Source: Paratinospora sagittata
Lineage: Eukaryota > Streptophyta > Magnoliopsida > Ranunculales > Menispermaceae
Assembly: GCA_035771175.1 (NCBI GenBank)
Contig: CM069607.1
Location: 21,212,001-21,276,000 of the forward strand
DNA length: 64,000 bases
Direction of reading: 5' to 3'
The notes beneath the pieces are model-generated. The model was not told the origin of the DNA, searched no databases, and saw only the letters and a program-made list of their open reading frames with translations. A program made the translations under genes and the position numbers. This document shows, piece by piece, positions 1 through 13,153 of the stretch (the stretch's first letter is position 1; each line of letters starts with the position of its first letter).

Positions 1-644
1 ATACTTAATAGCAACGGGACTGGTTACGGGTTACCGAAAAGTAGCTTCAAGCACATAGTTTACTAGATATTCATTTCTTCTTTCCAACTCATTAAATAAC
101 TAAAATAAGAGTTAAAACGATATCGTTTGGGTAATTTGAAGTTTACTTATCGGTTGCTGAAATGATACATCGTTTGGTAAATAATCGGTATGTAAACTTT
201 TAAATAACCCTAATTTTTTCGTTTTAACTCTGATTTGAGTAATTGGAAATGCGGTAGAAAGTGGAAAAGAAGATCTAAAAATTTATTGCGTTAACTTATA
301 TTAGAATCACTGGTAACCGATCATGGTTGACTAGTTCTTTGATCATTTAAAAGCAACGGGACAAGTTAACGAAAAGTAACTTAAAGCAGCTAGTTTACAA
401 GATCGTAATTTCCTCCTACAAATACATTTTTAAATCATTAAAACCGGAGTTAAAACAAAAAACGTTAGTTTCATTTGAAATTTACCTTTCGATTGCGGAA
501 ATTATACATTGTTCAGTAAACAGTCAGTAAGTAAACTTTCGATTACCATAACAGCGGAAGAAAAGATCGACAAACTCATTTGCTTTAACTTACTTTTCGA
601 TCACCGATGACCGGTCAAGTTTGATTAATACTTTAAATATTTAA

Positions 645-987
645 TAGCAACGGGACCGGTTACGGGTTACCGAAAAGTAACTTAAAGCACGTGGTTTACT
701 AGATATTCTTTTCATCTTTCGAACTCATATTAAATAACTAAAATAAGTGTTGAAACGATAACTTAAGGGTAATTTGAGGTTTAATTATCGATTTCCGAAA
801 GGATACATCGTTTGGTAAATAATCGGTAAGTAAACTTTAAATAACCATAACTTTTTCGTTTTAACTCTGATTTGAGTAATTGGAAATGCAGTAGAAAGGG
901 GAAAAGAAGATCTAAAAGTTTATTGCGTTCACTTAGATTAGAATCACTGGTAACCGATCATGGTTGACTAGTTGTTTGATCATTTAA
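645..987 (+). repeat. Representative A subunit of the satellite
   Basis: Example of the A-type half repeat (343 bp). Diagnostic features are the start GCAACGGGACCGGTTACGGG, the block AAATAACTAAAATAAG, the segment AATGATACATCGTTTGG or close variants, the run CTTTTTCGTTTTAACTCTG, and the end CACTGGTAACCGATCATGG. It contains an inverted repeat. The left arm is of the form AAGTTTACTTATCGATT and the right arm reads AATCGGTAAGTAAACTT, with a spacer of about 36 bp. In this particular copy the left arm has changes (TTTAATTATCGATTTCC); most A copies keep it. Confidence 0.9.
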
Positions 988-1326
988 AAGCAACGGGACA
1001 AGTATACGAAAAAAGTAACTTAAAGCACCTAGTTTACTAGATTGTTCTTTCCTCCTTCAAATACATTTTTAAATCACTAAAATCGGAGTTAAAACAAAAC
1101 GTTAGTTTCATTCGAATTTTACTTATCGATTGCGGAAATTATACATTGTTCGGTAAACAATCAGTAAGTAAACTTTCAATTACCATAACTTTTTAGTTTT
1201 AACTTGAATTTGAGTAATTCAAATTGCGCTGTAAAGCAAAAGAGAAGATCTACAAACTGATTTGCTTTAACTTACTTTTCGATCACCGATGACCGGTCAA
1301 GGTTGATTAATACTTTAAATATTTAA
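988..1326 (+). repeat. Representative B subunit of the satellite
   Basis: Example of the B-type half repeat (339 bp). It begins AGCAACGGGACAAGT, lacking the extra block found in A. It has TTCCTCCTTCAAATACATTT in place of the A block TTCTTCTTTCCAACTCAT, the core GAAATTATACATTGTTCGG, the run CTTTTTAGTTTTAACTTG, and ends GATGACCGGTCAAGGTTG with an 8-bp palindrome GACCGGTC. The retrotransposon described below inserted in a B unit, in the TTTCC of this TTCCTCCTTC block. Confidence 0.9.
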
Positions 1327-4060
1327 TAGCAACGGGACAGGTTACGGGTTACCGAAAAGTAACTTAAAGCACCTAGTTTGCTAGATATTCTTTTCTTCTT
1401 TCCAACTCATATCAAATAACTAAAATAAGTGTTGAAACGATATCGTAAGGGTAATTTGAAGTTTACTTATCGATTGCCGAAATGATACATCGTTTGGTAA
1501 ATAATCGGTAAGTAAACTTAAAATAACCATAACTTTTTCGTTTTAACTCTGATTTGAGTAATTGGAAGTGCGGTAGAAAGAGGAAAAGAAGATCTAAAAG
1601 TTTATTGCGTTAACTTATATTAGAATCACTGGTAACCGATCATGGTTGACTAGTTCTGTGATCATTTAATAGCAACGGGACAAGTTAACTAAAAAAAGTA
1701 ACTTAAAGCACTTAGTTTACTAGATCGTTCTTTCCTCCTTCAAATACATTTTTAAATCACTAAAATCGGAGTTAAAACAAAAAACTTTAGTTTCATTTGA
1801 ATTTTACCTTTCGATTGCGAAAATTATACAATGTTCGGTAAACAGTCAGTAAGTAAACTTTAAATTACCATAACTTTTTCGTTTAAACTTGAATTTGAGT
1901 AATTCAAATTGCGCTGTAAAGCGAAAGAGAACATCTACAAACTGATTTGCTTTAACATACTTTTCGATCACCGATGACCGGCCAAGGTTTATTAATACTT
2001 TAAATACTTAATAGCAACGGGACCGGTTACGGGTTACCGAAAAGTAGCTTCAAGCGCATAGTTTACTAGATATTCTTTTCATCTTTCGAACTCATATTAA
2101 ATAACTAAAATAAGTGTTGAAACGATAACTTAAGGGTAATTTGAGGTTTAATTATCGGTTGCTGAAATGATACATCCTTTGGTAAATAATCGGTAAGTAA
2201 ACTTTAAATAACCATAACTTTTTCGTTTTAACTCTGATTTGAGTAATTGGAAATGCAGTAGAAAGGGGAAAAGAAGATCTAAAAGTTTATTGCGTTCACT
2301 TAGATTAGAATCACTGGTAACCGATCATGGTTGACTAGTTGTTTGATCATTTAAAAGCAACGGGACAAGTTTACGAAAAAAGTAACTTAAAGCACCTAGT
2401 TTACTAGATTGTTCTTTCCTCCTTCAAATACATTTTTAAATCACTAAAATCGGAGTTAAAACAAACATTAGTTTCATTCGAATTTTACCTATCGATTGCG
2501 GAAATTATACATTGTTCGGTAAACAATCAGTAAGTAAACTTTCAATTACCATAACTTTTTAGTTTTAACTTGAATTTGAGTAATTCAAATTGCGCTGTAA
2601 AGCAAAAGAGAAGATCTACAAACTCATTTGCTTTAACTTACTTTTCGATCACCGATGACCGGTCAAGGTTGATTAATACTTTAAATATTTAATAGCAACG
2701 GGACAGGTTACGGGTTACCGAAAAGTAACTTAAAGCACCTAGTTTGCTAGATATTCTTTTCTTCTTTCCAACTCATATCAAATAACTAAAATAAGTGTTG
2801 AAACGATATCGTAAGGGTAATTTGAAGTTTACTTATCGATTGCCGAAATGATACATCGTTTGGTAAATAATCGGTAAGTAAACTTAAAATATCCATAACT
2901 TTTTCGTTTTCACTCTGATTTGAGTAATTGGAATTGCGGTAGAAAGAGGAAAAGAAGATCTAAAAGTTTGTTGCGTTAACTTAGATTAGAATCACTGGTA
3001 ACCGATCATGGTTGACTAGTTCTTCGATCATTTAAAAGCAACGGGACAAGTTAACGAAAAAAAGTAACTTAAAGCACCTAGTTTACTAGATCCTTCTTTC
3101 CTCCTTCAAATACATTTTTAAATCACTAAAATCGGAGTTAAAACAAAAAACATTAATTTCTTTTGAATTTTACCTTTCGATTGTGGAAATTACACATTGT
3201 TCGGTAAACAATCAGTAAGTAAACTTTCAATTACCATAACTTTTTAGTTTTAACTGGAATTTGAGTAATTCAAATTGCGCTGTAAAGCAAAAGAGAAGAT
3301 CTACAAACTCATTTGCTTTAACTTACTTTTCGATCACCGATGACTGGTCAAGGTTGATTAATACTTTAAATATTTAATAGCAACGGGACTGGTTACGGGC
3401 TACCGAAAAGTAACTTAAAGCACCTAGTTTACTAGATAGTCCTTTCTTCTTTCCAACTCATTAAATAACTAAAATAAGTGTTGAAATGATAACGTAAGGG
3501 TAATTTGAGGTTTACTTATCGATTGCCGAAAGGATACATCGTTTGGTAAATAATCGGTAAGTAAACTTTAAATAACCATAACTTTTTCATTTTAACTCTG
3601 ATTTGAGTAATTGGAAGTGCGGTAGAAAGAGGAAAAGAAGATCTAAAAGTTTATTGCGTTAACTTATATTAGAATCACTGGTAACCGATCATGGTTGACT
3701 AGTTCTGTGATCATTTAATAGCAACGGGACAAGTTAACTTAAAAAAGTAACTTAAAGCACTTAGTTTACTAGATCGTTCTTTCCTCCTTCAAATACATTT
3801 TTAAATCACTAAAATCGGAGTTAAAACAAAAAACGTTATTTTCATTTGAATTTTACCTTTCGATTGCGGAAATTAAACAATGTTCGGTAAACAGTCAGTA
3901 AGTAAACTTTAAATTACCATAACTTTTTCGTTTAAACTTGAATTTGAGTAATTCGAATTGCGCTGTAAAGCGAAAGAGAACATCTACAAACTGATTTGCT
4001 TTAACATACTTTTCGATCACCGATGGCCGGCCAAGGTTTATTAATACTTTAAATACTTAA

Positions 4061-7000
4061 TAGCAACGGGACCGGTTACGGGTTACCGAAAAGTAGCTTC
4101 AAGCACATAGTTTACTAGATATTCATTTCTTCTTTCCAACTCATTAAATAACTAAAATAAGAGTTAAAACGATATCGTTTGGGTAATTTGAAGTTTACTT
4201 ATCGGTTGCTGAAATGATACATCGTTTGGTAAATAATCGGTATGTAAACTTTAAATAACCCTAATTTTTTCGTTTTAACTCTGATTTGTGTAATTGGAAA
4301 TGCGGTAGAAAGTGGAAAAGAAGATCTAAAAATTTATTGCGTTAACTTATATTAGAATCACTGGTAACCGATCATGGTTGACTAGTTCTTTGATCATTTA
4401 AAAGCAACGGGACAAGTTAACGAAAAGTAACTTAAAGCAGCTAGTTTACAAGATCGTAATTTCCTCCTACAAATACATTTTTAAATCATTAAAACCGGAG
4501 TTAAAACAAAAAACGTTAGTTTCATTTGAAATTTACCTTTCGATTGCGGAAATTATACATTGTTCAGTAAACAGTCAGTAAGTAAACTTTCGATTACCAT
4601 AACAGCGGAAGAAAAGATCGACAAACTCATTTGCTTTAACTTACTTTTCGATCACCGATGACCGGTCAAGTTTGATTAATACTTTAAATATTTAATAGCA
4701 ACGGGACCGGTTACGGGTTACCGAAAAGTAACTTAAAGCACGTGGTTTACTAGATATTCTTTTCATCTTTCGAACTCATATTAAATAACTAAAATAAGTG
4801 TTGAAACGATAACTTAAGGGTAATTTGAGGTTTAATTATCGATTTCCGAAAGGATACATCGTTTGGTAAATAATCGGTAAGTAAACTTTAAATAACCATA
4901 ACTTTTTCGTTTTAACTCTGATTTGAGTAATTGGAAATGCAGTAGAAAGGGGAAAAGAAGATCTAAAAGTTTATTGCGTTCACTTAGATTAGAATCACTG
5001 GTAACCGATCATGGTTGACTAGTTGTTTGATCATTTAAAAGCAACGGGACAAGTTTACGAAAAAAGTAACTTAAAGCACCTAGTTTACTAGATTGTTCTT
5101 TCCTCCTTCAAATACATTTTTAAATCACTAAAATCGAAGTTAAAACAAAACGTTAGTTTCATTCGAATTTTACCTATCGATTGCGGAAATTATACATTGT
5201 TCGGTAAACAATCAGTAAGTAAACTTTCAATTACCATAACTTTTTAGTTTTAACTTGAATTTGAGTAATTCAAATTGCGCTGTAAAGCAAAAGAGAAGAT
5301 CTACAAACTCATTTGCTTTAACTTACTTTTCGATCACCGATGACCGGTCAAGGTTGATTAATACTTTAAATATTTAATAGCAACGGGACAGGTTACAGGT
5401 TACCGAAAAGTAACTTAAAGCACCTAGTTTGCTAGATATTCTTTTCTTCTTTCCAACTCATATCAAATAACTAAAATAAGTGTTGAAACGATATCGTAAG
5501 GGTAATTTGAAGTTTACTTATCGATTGCCGAAATGATACATCGTTTGGTAAATAATCGGTAAGTAAACTTAAAATAACCATAACTTTTTCGTTTTAACTC
5601 TGATTTGAGTAATTAGAATTGCGGTAGAAAGATGAAAAGAAGATCTAAAAGTTTGTTGCGTTAACTTAGATTAGAATCACTGGTAACCGATCATGGTTGA
5701 CTAGTTCTTTGATCATTTAAAAGCAACGGGACAAGTTAACGAAAAAAAGTAACTTAAAGCACCTAGTTTACTAGATCCTTCTTTCCTCCTTCAAATACAT
5801 TTTTAAATCACTAAAATCGGAGTTAAAACAAAAAACATTAATTTCTTTTGAATTTTACCTTTCGATTGTGGAAATTACACATTGTTCGGTAAACAATCAG
5901 TAAGTAAACTTTCAATTACCATAACTTTTTAGTTTTAACTGGAATTTGAGTAATTCAAATTGCGCTGTAAAGCAAAAGAGAAGATCTACAAACTCATTTG
6001 CTTTAACTTACTTTTCGATCACCGATGACTAGTAAAGGTTGATTAATACTTTAAATATTTTATAGCAACGGGACCGGTTACGGGTTACCGAAAAGTAACT
6101 TAAAGCACCTAGTTTACTAGAAATAATTCTTTTCTTCCTTCCAACTCATATCAAATAACTAAAATAAGTGTTGAAACGATATCGTAAGGGTAATTTGAAG
6201 TTTACTTATCGATTGCCGAAATGATACATCGTTTGGTAAATAATCGGTAAGTAAACTTAAAATAACCATAACTTTTTCGTTTTAACTCTGATTTGAGTAA
6301 TTGGAATTGCGGTAGAAAGATGAAAAGAAGATCTAAAAGTTTGTTGCGTTAACTTAGATTAGAATCACTGGTAACCGATCATGGTTGACTAGTTGTTTGA
6401 TCACCTAAAAGCAACGGGACAGGTTAACGAAAAAAAGTAACTTAAAGCACCTAGTTTACTAGATCCTTCTTTCCTCCTTCAAATACATTTTTAAATCACT
6501 AAAATCGGAGTTAAAACAAAAAACATTAATTTCTTTTGAATATTACCTTTGGATTGCGGAAATTATACATTGTTCGGTAAAAAATCAGTAAGTAAACTTT
6601 CAATTACCATAACTTTTTAGTTTTAACTTGAATTTGAGTAATTCAAATTGCGCTGTAAAGCAAAAGAGAAGATCTACAAACTCATTTGCTTTAACTTACT
6701 TTTCGATCACCGATGACTGGTAAAGGTTGATTAATACTTTAAATATTTAATAGCAACGGGACCGGTTACGGGCTACCGAAAAGTAACTTAAAGCACCTAG
6801 TTTACTAGATAGTCTTTTCTTCTTTCCAACTCATTAAATAACTAAAATAAGTGTTGAAATGATAACGTAAGGGTAATTTGAGGTTTACTTATCGATTGCC
6901 GAAAGGATACATCGTTTGGTAAATAATCGGTAAGTAAACTTTAAATAACCATAACTTTTTCATTTTAACTCTGATTTGAGTAATTGGAAGTGCGGTAGAA

Positions 7001-7433
7001 AGAGGAAAAGAAGATCTAAAAGTTTATTGCGTTAACTTATATTAGAATCACTGGTAACCGATCATGGTTGACTAGTTCTGTGATCATTTAATAGCAACGG
7101 GACAAGTTAACTTAAAAAAGTAACTTAAAGCACTTAGTTTACTAGATCGTTCTTTCCTCCTTCAAATACATTTTTAAATCACTAAAATCGGAGTTAAAAC
7201 AAAAAACGTTAGTTTCATTTGAATTTTACCTTTCGATTGCGGAAATTAAACAATGTTCGGTAAACAGTCAGTAAGTAAACTTTAAATTACCATAACTTTT
7301 TCGTTTAAACTTGAATTTGAGTAATTCGAATTGCGCTGTAAAGCGAAAGAGAACATCTACAAACTGATTTGCTTTAACATACTTTTCGATCACCGATGGC
7401 CGGCCAAGGTTTATTAATACTTTAAATACTTAA
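4061..7433. repeat. Higher-order satellite block L2 (five dimers, 3373 bp)
   Basis: Second copy of the L1 type. It begins with the same AGTAGCTTCAAGCACATAG marker unit and shares the same 46-bp B deletion (near 4601), proving common descent with L1. It is one dimer shorter, as expected if copies were aligned out of register during exchange. The dimer at 6063 carries a small local variant (AGAAATAATTC). Confidence 0.85.
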
Positions 7434-9481
7434 TAGCAACGGGACCGGTTACGGGTTACCGAAAAGTAGCTTCAAGCACATAGTTTACTAGATATTCATT
7501 TCTTCTTTCCAACTCATTAAATAACTAAAATAAGAGTTAAAACGATATCGTTTGGGTAATTTGAAGTTTACTTATCGGTTGCTGAAATGATACATCGTTT
7601 GGTAAATAATCGGTATGTAAACTTTGAATAACCCTAATTTTTTCGTTTTAACTCTGATTTGAGTAATTGGAAATGCGGTAGAAAGTGGAAAAGAAGATCT
7701 AAAAATTTATTGCGTTAACTTATATTAGAATCACTGGTAACCGATCATGGTTGACTAGTTCTTTGATCATTTAAAAGCAACGGGACAAGTTAACGAAAAG
7801 TAACTTAAAGCAGCTAGTTTACAAGATCGTAATTTCCTCCTACAAATACATTTTTAAATCATTAAAACCGGAGTTAAAACAAAAAACGTTAGTTTCATTT
7901 GAAATTTACCTTTCGATTGCGGAAATTATACATTGTTCAGTAAACAGTCAGTAAGTAAACTTTCGATTACCATAATTTTTTAGTTTTAACTTGAATTTGA
8001 GTAATTCAAATTGCGCTGTAAAGCGGAAGAAAAGATCCACAAACTCATTTGCTTTAACTTACTTTTCGATCACCGATGACCGGTCAAGGTTGATTAATAC
8101 TTTAAATATTTAATAGCAACGGGACCGGTTACGGGTTACCGAAAAGTAACTTAAAGCACCTAGTTTACTAGATATTCTTTTCTTCTTTCCAACTCATATC
8201 AAATAACTAAAATAAGTGTTGAAACGATATCGTAAGGGTAATTTGAAGTTTACTTATCGATTGCCGAAATGATACATCGTTTGGTAAATAATCGGTAAGT
8301 AAACTTAAAATATCCATAAGTTTTTCGTTTTCACTTTGATTTGAGTAATTGGAATTGCGGTAGAAAGAGGAAAAGAAGATCTAAAAGTTTGTTGCGTTAA
8401 CTTAGATTAGAATCACTGGTAACCGATCATGGTTGACTAGTTCTTCGATCATTTAAAAGCAACGGGACAAGTTAACGAAAAAAAGTAACTTAAAGCACCT
8501 AGTTTACTAGATCCTTCTTTCCTCCTTCAAATACATTTTTAAATCACTAAAATCAGAGTTAAAACAAAAAACATTAATTTCTTTTGAATTTTACCTTTCG
8601 ATTGTGGAAATTACACATTGTTCGGTAAACAATCAGTAAGTAAACTTTCAATTACCATAACTTTTTAGTTTTAACTGGAATTTGAGTAATTCAAATTGCG
8701 CTGTAAAGCAAAAGAGAAGATCTACAAACTCATTTGCTTTAACTTACTTTTCGATCACCGATGACTGGTCAAGGTTGATTAATACTTTAAATATTTAATA
8801 GCAACGGGACTGGTTACGGGCTACCGAAAAGTAACTTAAAGCACCTAGTTTACTAGATAGTCCTTTCTTCTTTCCAACTCATTAAATAACTAAAATAAGT
8901 GTTGAAATGATAACGTAAGGGTAATTTGAGGTTTACTTATCGATTGCCGAAAGGATACATCGTTTGGTAAATAATCGGTAAGTAAACTTTAAATAACCAT
9001 AACTTTTTCATTTTAACTCTGATTTGAGTAATTGGAAGTGCGGTAGAAAGAGGAAAAGAAGATCTAAAAGTTTATTGCGTTAACTTATATTAGAATCACT
9101 GGTAACCGATCATGGTTGACTAGTTCTGTGATCATTTAATAGCAACGGGACAAGTTAACTTAAAAAAGTAACTTAAAGCACTTAGTTTACTAGATCGTTC
9201 TTTCCTCCTTCAAATACATTTTTAAATCACTAAAATCGGAGTTAAAACAAAAAACGTTAGTTTCATTTGAATTTTACCTTTCGATTGCGGAAATTAAACA
9301 ATGTTCGGTAAACAGTCAGTAAGTAAACTTTAAATTACCATAACTTTTTCGTTTAAACTTGAATTTGAGTAATTCGAATTGCGCTGTAAAGCGAAAGAGA
9401 ACATCTACAAACTGATTTGCTTTAACATACTTTTCGATCACCGATGGCCGGCCAAGGTTTATTAATACTTTAAATACTTAA
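7434..9481. repeat. Higher-order satellite block L3 (three dimers, 2048 bp)
   Basis: Third marker-bearing block. Here the first B unit is intact (no 46-bp deletion), so this copy represents the ancestral form or a repaired one. A fourth marker unit starts at 9482 and matches L3 until about 10.4 kb, after which the array changes to a more divergent mixture. Confidence 0.82.
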
Positions 9482-12400
9482 TAGCAACGGGACCGGTTAC
9501 GGGTTACCGAAAAGTAGCTTCAAGCACATAGTTTACTAGATATTCATTTCTTCTTTCCAACTCATTAAATAACTAAAATAAGAGTTAAAACGATATCGTT
9601 TGGGTAATTTGAAGTTTACTTATCGGTTGCTGAAATGATACATCGTTTGGTAAATAATCGGTATGTAAACTTTGAATAACCCTAATTTTTTCGTTTTAAC
9701 TCTGATTTGAGTAATTGGAAATGCGGTAGAAAGTGGAAAAGAAGATCTAAAAATTTATTGCGTTAACTTATATTAGAATCACTGGTAACCGATCATGGTT
9801 GACTAGTTCTTTGATCATTTAAAAGCAACGGGACAAGTTAACGAAAAGTAACTTAAAGCAGCTAGTTTACAAGATCGTAATTTCCTCCTACAAATACATT
9901 TTTAAATCATTAAAACCGGAGTTAAAACAAAAAACGTTAGTTTCATTTGAAATTTACCTTTCGATTGCGGAAATTATACATTGTTCAGTAAACAGTCAGT
10001 AAGTAAACTTTCGATTACCATAATTTTTTAGTTTTAACTTGAATTTGAGTAATTCAAATTGCGCTGTAAAGCGGAAGAAAAGATCCACAAACTCATTTGC
10101 TTTAACTTACTTTTCGATCACCGATGACCGGTCAAGGTTGATTAATACTTTAAATATTTAATAGCAACGGGACCGGTTACGGGTTACCGAAAAGTAACTT
10201 AAAGCACCTAGTTTACTAGATATTCTTTTCTTCTTTCCAACTCATATCAAATAACTAAAATAAGTGTTGAAACGATATCGTAAGGGTAATTTGAAGTTTA
10301 CTTATCGATTGCCGAAATGATACATCGTTTGGTAAATAATCGGTAAGTAAACTTAAAATATCCATAACTTTTTCGTTTTCACTCTGATTTGAGTAATTGG
10401 AAATGCGGTAGAAAGGGGAAAAGAAGATCTAAAAGTTTATTGCGTTAACTTATATTAGAATCACTGGTAACCGATCATGGTTGACTAGTTCTTTGATCGT
10501 TTAAAAGCAACGGGACAAGTTAACGAAAAAAGTAACTTAAAGCACCTAGTTTACTAGATTGTTCTTTCCTACTTCAAATAAAATTTTAAATCACTAAAAT
10601 CGGAGTTAAAACGGAAAACGTTAGTTTCATTCGAATTTTACCTTTCGATTGCGGAAATTATACATTGTTCGGTAAACAATCAGTAAGTAAACTTTCAATT
10701 ACCATAACTTTTTAGTTTTAACTTGAAGTTGAGTAATTCAAATTGCGCTGTAAAGCAAAAGAGAAGATCTACAAACTCATTTGCTTTAACTTACTTTTCG
10801 ATCACCGATGACTGGTAAAGGTTGATTAATACTTTAAATATTTAATGGCAACAGGACCGGTTACGGGCTACCAAAAAGTAACTTAAAGCACCTAGTTTAC
10901 TAGATATTCTTTTCTTCTTTCGAACTCATTAAATAACTAAAATAAGAGTTAAACCGATAACGTTAAGGTAATTTCTAGTTTACTTATCGATTGCTGAAAT
11001 GATAGATTGTTTGGAAAATAATCGGTAAGTAAACTTTAAATAACCATAACTTTTTCGTTTTAACTCTGATTTGAGTATTTGGAAATGCGGAAGAAAGAGG
11101 AAAAGAAGATCTAAAAATTTATTACGTTAACTTACATTAGAATCACGGTAACCGATCATGGTTGACTAATTCTTTGATCATTTAAAAGCAACGAGACCGG
11201 TTACCGAAAAGTAACTTAAAGCACTTAGTTTACTAGATCCTTCTATCCTCCTTCAAATACATTTTTAAATCACTAAAATCGTAGTTAAAACAAAACGTTA
11301 TTTTCATTTGAATTTTACTTATCGATTGCGGAAATTATACGCTGTTGGTAAACAATCAGTAAGTAAACTTTCGATTACCAAAACTTTTTAGTTTTAACTT
11401 GAATTTAAGTAATTCAAATTTCGCTGTAAAGCGAAAGAGAAGATCTACAAACTCATTTGCTTTAACTTACTTTTCGATCACCGATGACCGGTCAAGGTTG
11501 ATTAATACTTTAAATATTTAATAGCAACGGGACCGGTTACGGGTTACCGAAAAGTAACTTAAAGCACCTAGTTTACTAGATATTCTTTTCTTATTTCCAA
11601 CTCATATCAAATAACTAAAATAAGTGTTGAAACGATATCGTAAGGGTAATTTGAAGTTTACTTATCGATTGCCGAAATGATACATCGTTTGGTAAATAAT
11701 CGGTAAGTAAACTTAAAATAACCATAACTTTTTCGTTTTAACTCATATTTGAGTAATTGGAATTGCGGTAGAAAGAGGAAAAGAAGATCTAAAAGTTTGT
11801 TGCGTTAACTTAGATTAGAATCACTGGTAACCGATCATGGTTGACTAGTTGTTTGATCATTTAAAAGCAACGGGACAAGTTAACGAAAAAAAGTAACTTA
11901 AAGCACCTAGTTTACTAGATCCTTCTTTCCTCCTTCAAATACATTTTTAAATCACTAAAATCGGAGTTAAAACAAAAAACATTAATTTCTTTTGAATTTT
12001 ACCTTTCGATTGTGGAAATTATACATTGTTCGGTAAACAATCAGTAAGTAAACTTTCAATTACCATAACTTTTTAGTTTTAACTTGAATTTGAGTAATTC
12101 AAATTGCGCTGTAAAGCAAAAGAGAAGATCTACAAACTCATTTGCTTTAACTTACTTTTCGATCACCGATGACTGGTAAAGGTCGATTAATACTTTAAAT
12201 ATTTCATAGCAACGGGACCGGTTATGGGCTACCGAAAAGTAACTTAAAGCACCTACTTTACTAGATAGTCTTTTCTTCTTTCCAACTCATTAAATAACTA
12301 AAATAAGAGTTAAACCGATAACGTTAAGGTAATTTCTAGTTTACTTATCGATTGCTGAAAAGATAGATTGTTTGGAAAATAATGGGTAAGTAAACTTTAA

Positions 12401-12546
12401 ATAACCATAACTTTTTCGTTTTAACTCTGATTTGAGTAATTGGAAATGCGGAAGAAAGAGGAAAAGAAGATCTAAAAATTTATTACGTTAACTTATATTA
12501 GAATCACGGTAACCGATCATGGTTGACTAATTCTTTGATCATTTAA

Positions 12547-12809
12547 AAGCAACGGGACAAGTTAACGAAAAGTAACTTAAAGCACCTAGTTTACTAGATC
12601 ATAATTTCCTCCTTCAAATACATTTTTAAATCACTAAAATCGGAGTTAAAACAAAAAACGTTAGTTTCATTTGAAATTTACCTTTCGATTGCGGAAATTA
12701 TACAATGTTCAATAAACAGTCAGTAAGTAAACTTTCGATTACCATAACTTTTTAGTTTTAACTTGAATTTGAGTAATTCAAATTGCGCTGCAAAGCACTA
12801 AATATTTAA
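12547..12809. repeat. Truncated B subunit (263 bp)
   Basis: B subunit in which the sequence jumps at about 12797 from the GCTGCAAAGC block straight to the terminal ACTAAATATTTAAG. About 77 bp containing the BglII-type AGATCT and the GACCGGTC palindrome are missing. It directly precedes the chimeric monomer at 12810. Confidence 0.85.
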
Positions 12810-13153
12810 GAGCAACGGGACCTGTTACGGGTTACCGAAAAGTAACTTAAAGCACCTAGTTTACTAGATATTCTTTTCTTCTTTCCACCTCATATTAAAT
12901 AACCAAAATAAGTGTTGAAACGATAATGTAAGGGTAATTTGAGGTTTACTTCTCGATTGCCGAAATGATACATCGTTCGGTAAAGAGTCAGTAAGTAAAC
13001 TTTCAATTAACATAACTTTTTAGTTTTAACTTGAATTTGAGTAATTCAAATTGCTCTCTAAAGCGGAAGAAAAGTTCTACAAACTCATTCGCTTTAACTT
13101 ACTTTTCGATCACCGATGACCGGTCACGGTTGATTAATACTTTAAATATTTAA
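12810..13153. repeat. Chimeric A/B monomer (344 bp)
   Basis: This unit starts as a normal A subunit (CCTGTTACGGGTTACCG, A-type middle). Near 12975 it becomes B (GTTCGGTAAAGAGTCAG, then CTTTTTAGTTTTAACTTG and a B-type end). A new A subunit follows at 13154. One half of A and one half of B have thus been lost together, leaving a single 344-bp hybrid where a 682-bp dimer is expected. The A and B sequences are similar at the switch (ATACATCGTTTGG versus ATACATTGTTCGG). Confidence 0.88.

Larger units (their letters stand above)
9..4060. repeat. Higher-order satellite block L1 (six dimers, 4052 bp)
   Basis: Block that starts with a marker A unit carrying AGTAGCTTCAAGCACATAG and ends just before the next such unit. 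Its first B unit has a deletion of about 46 bp near 551 (ATTACCATAACAGCGG where other copies continue into the TTTTTAG run), so the first dimer is only 636 bp. Inside the block, 645-2011 and 2012-3377 are themselves near-duplicates, two dimers each. Confidence 0.85.
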
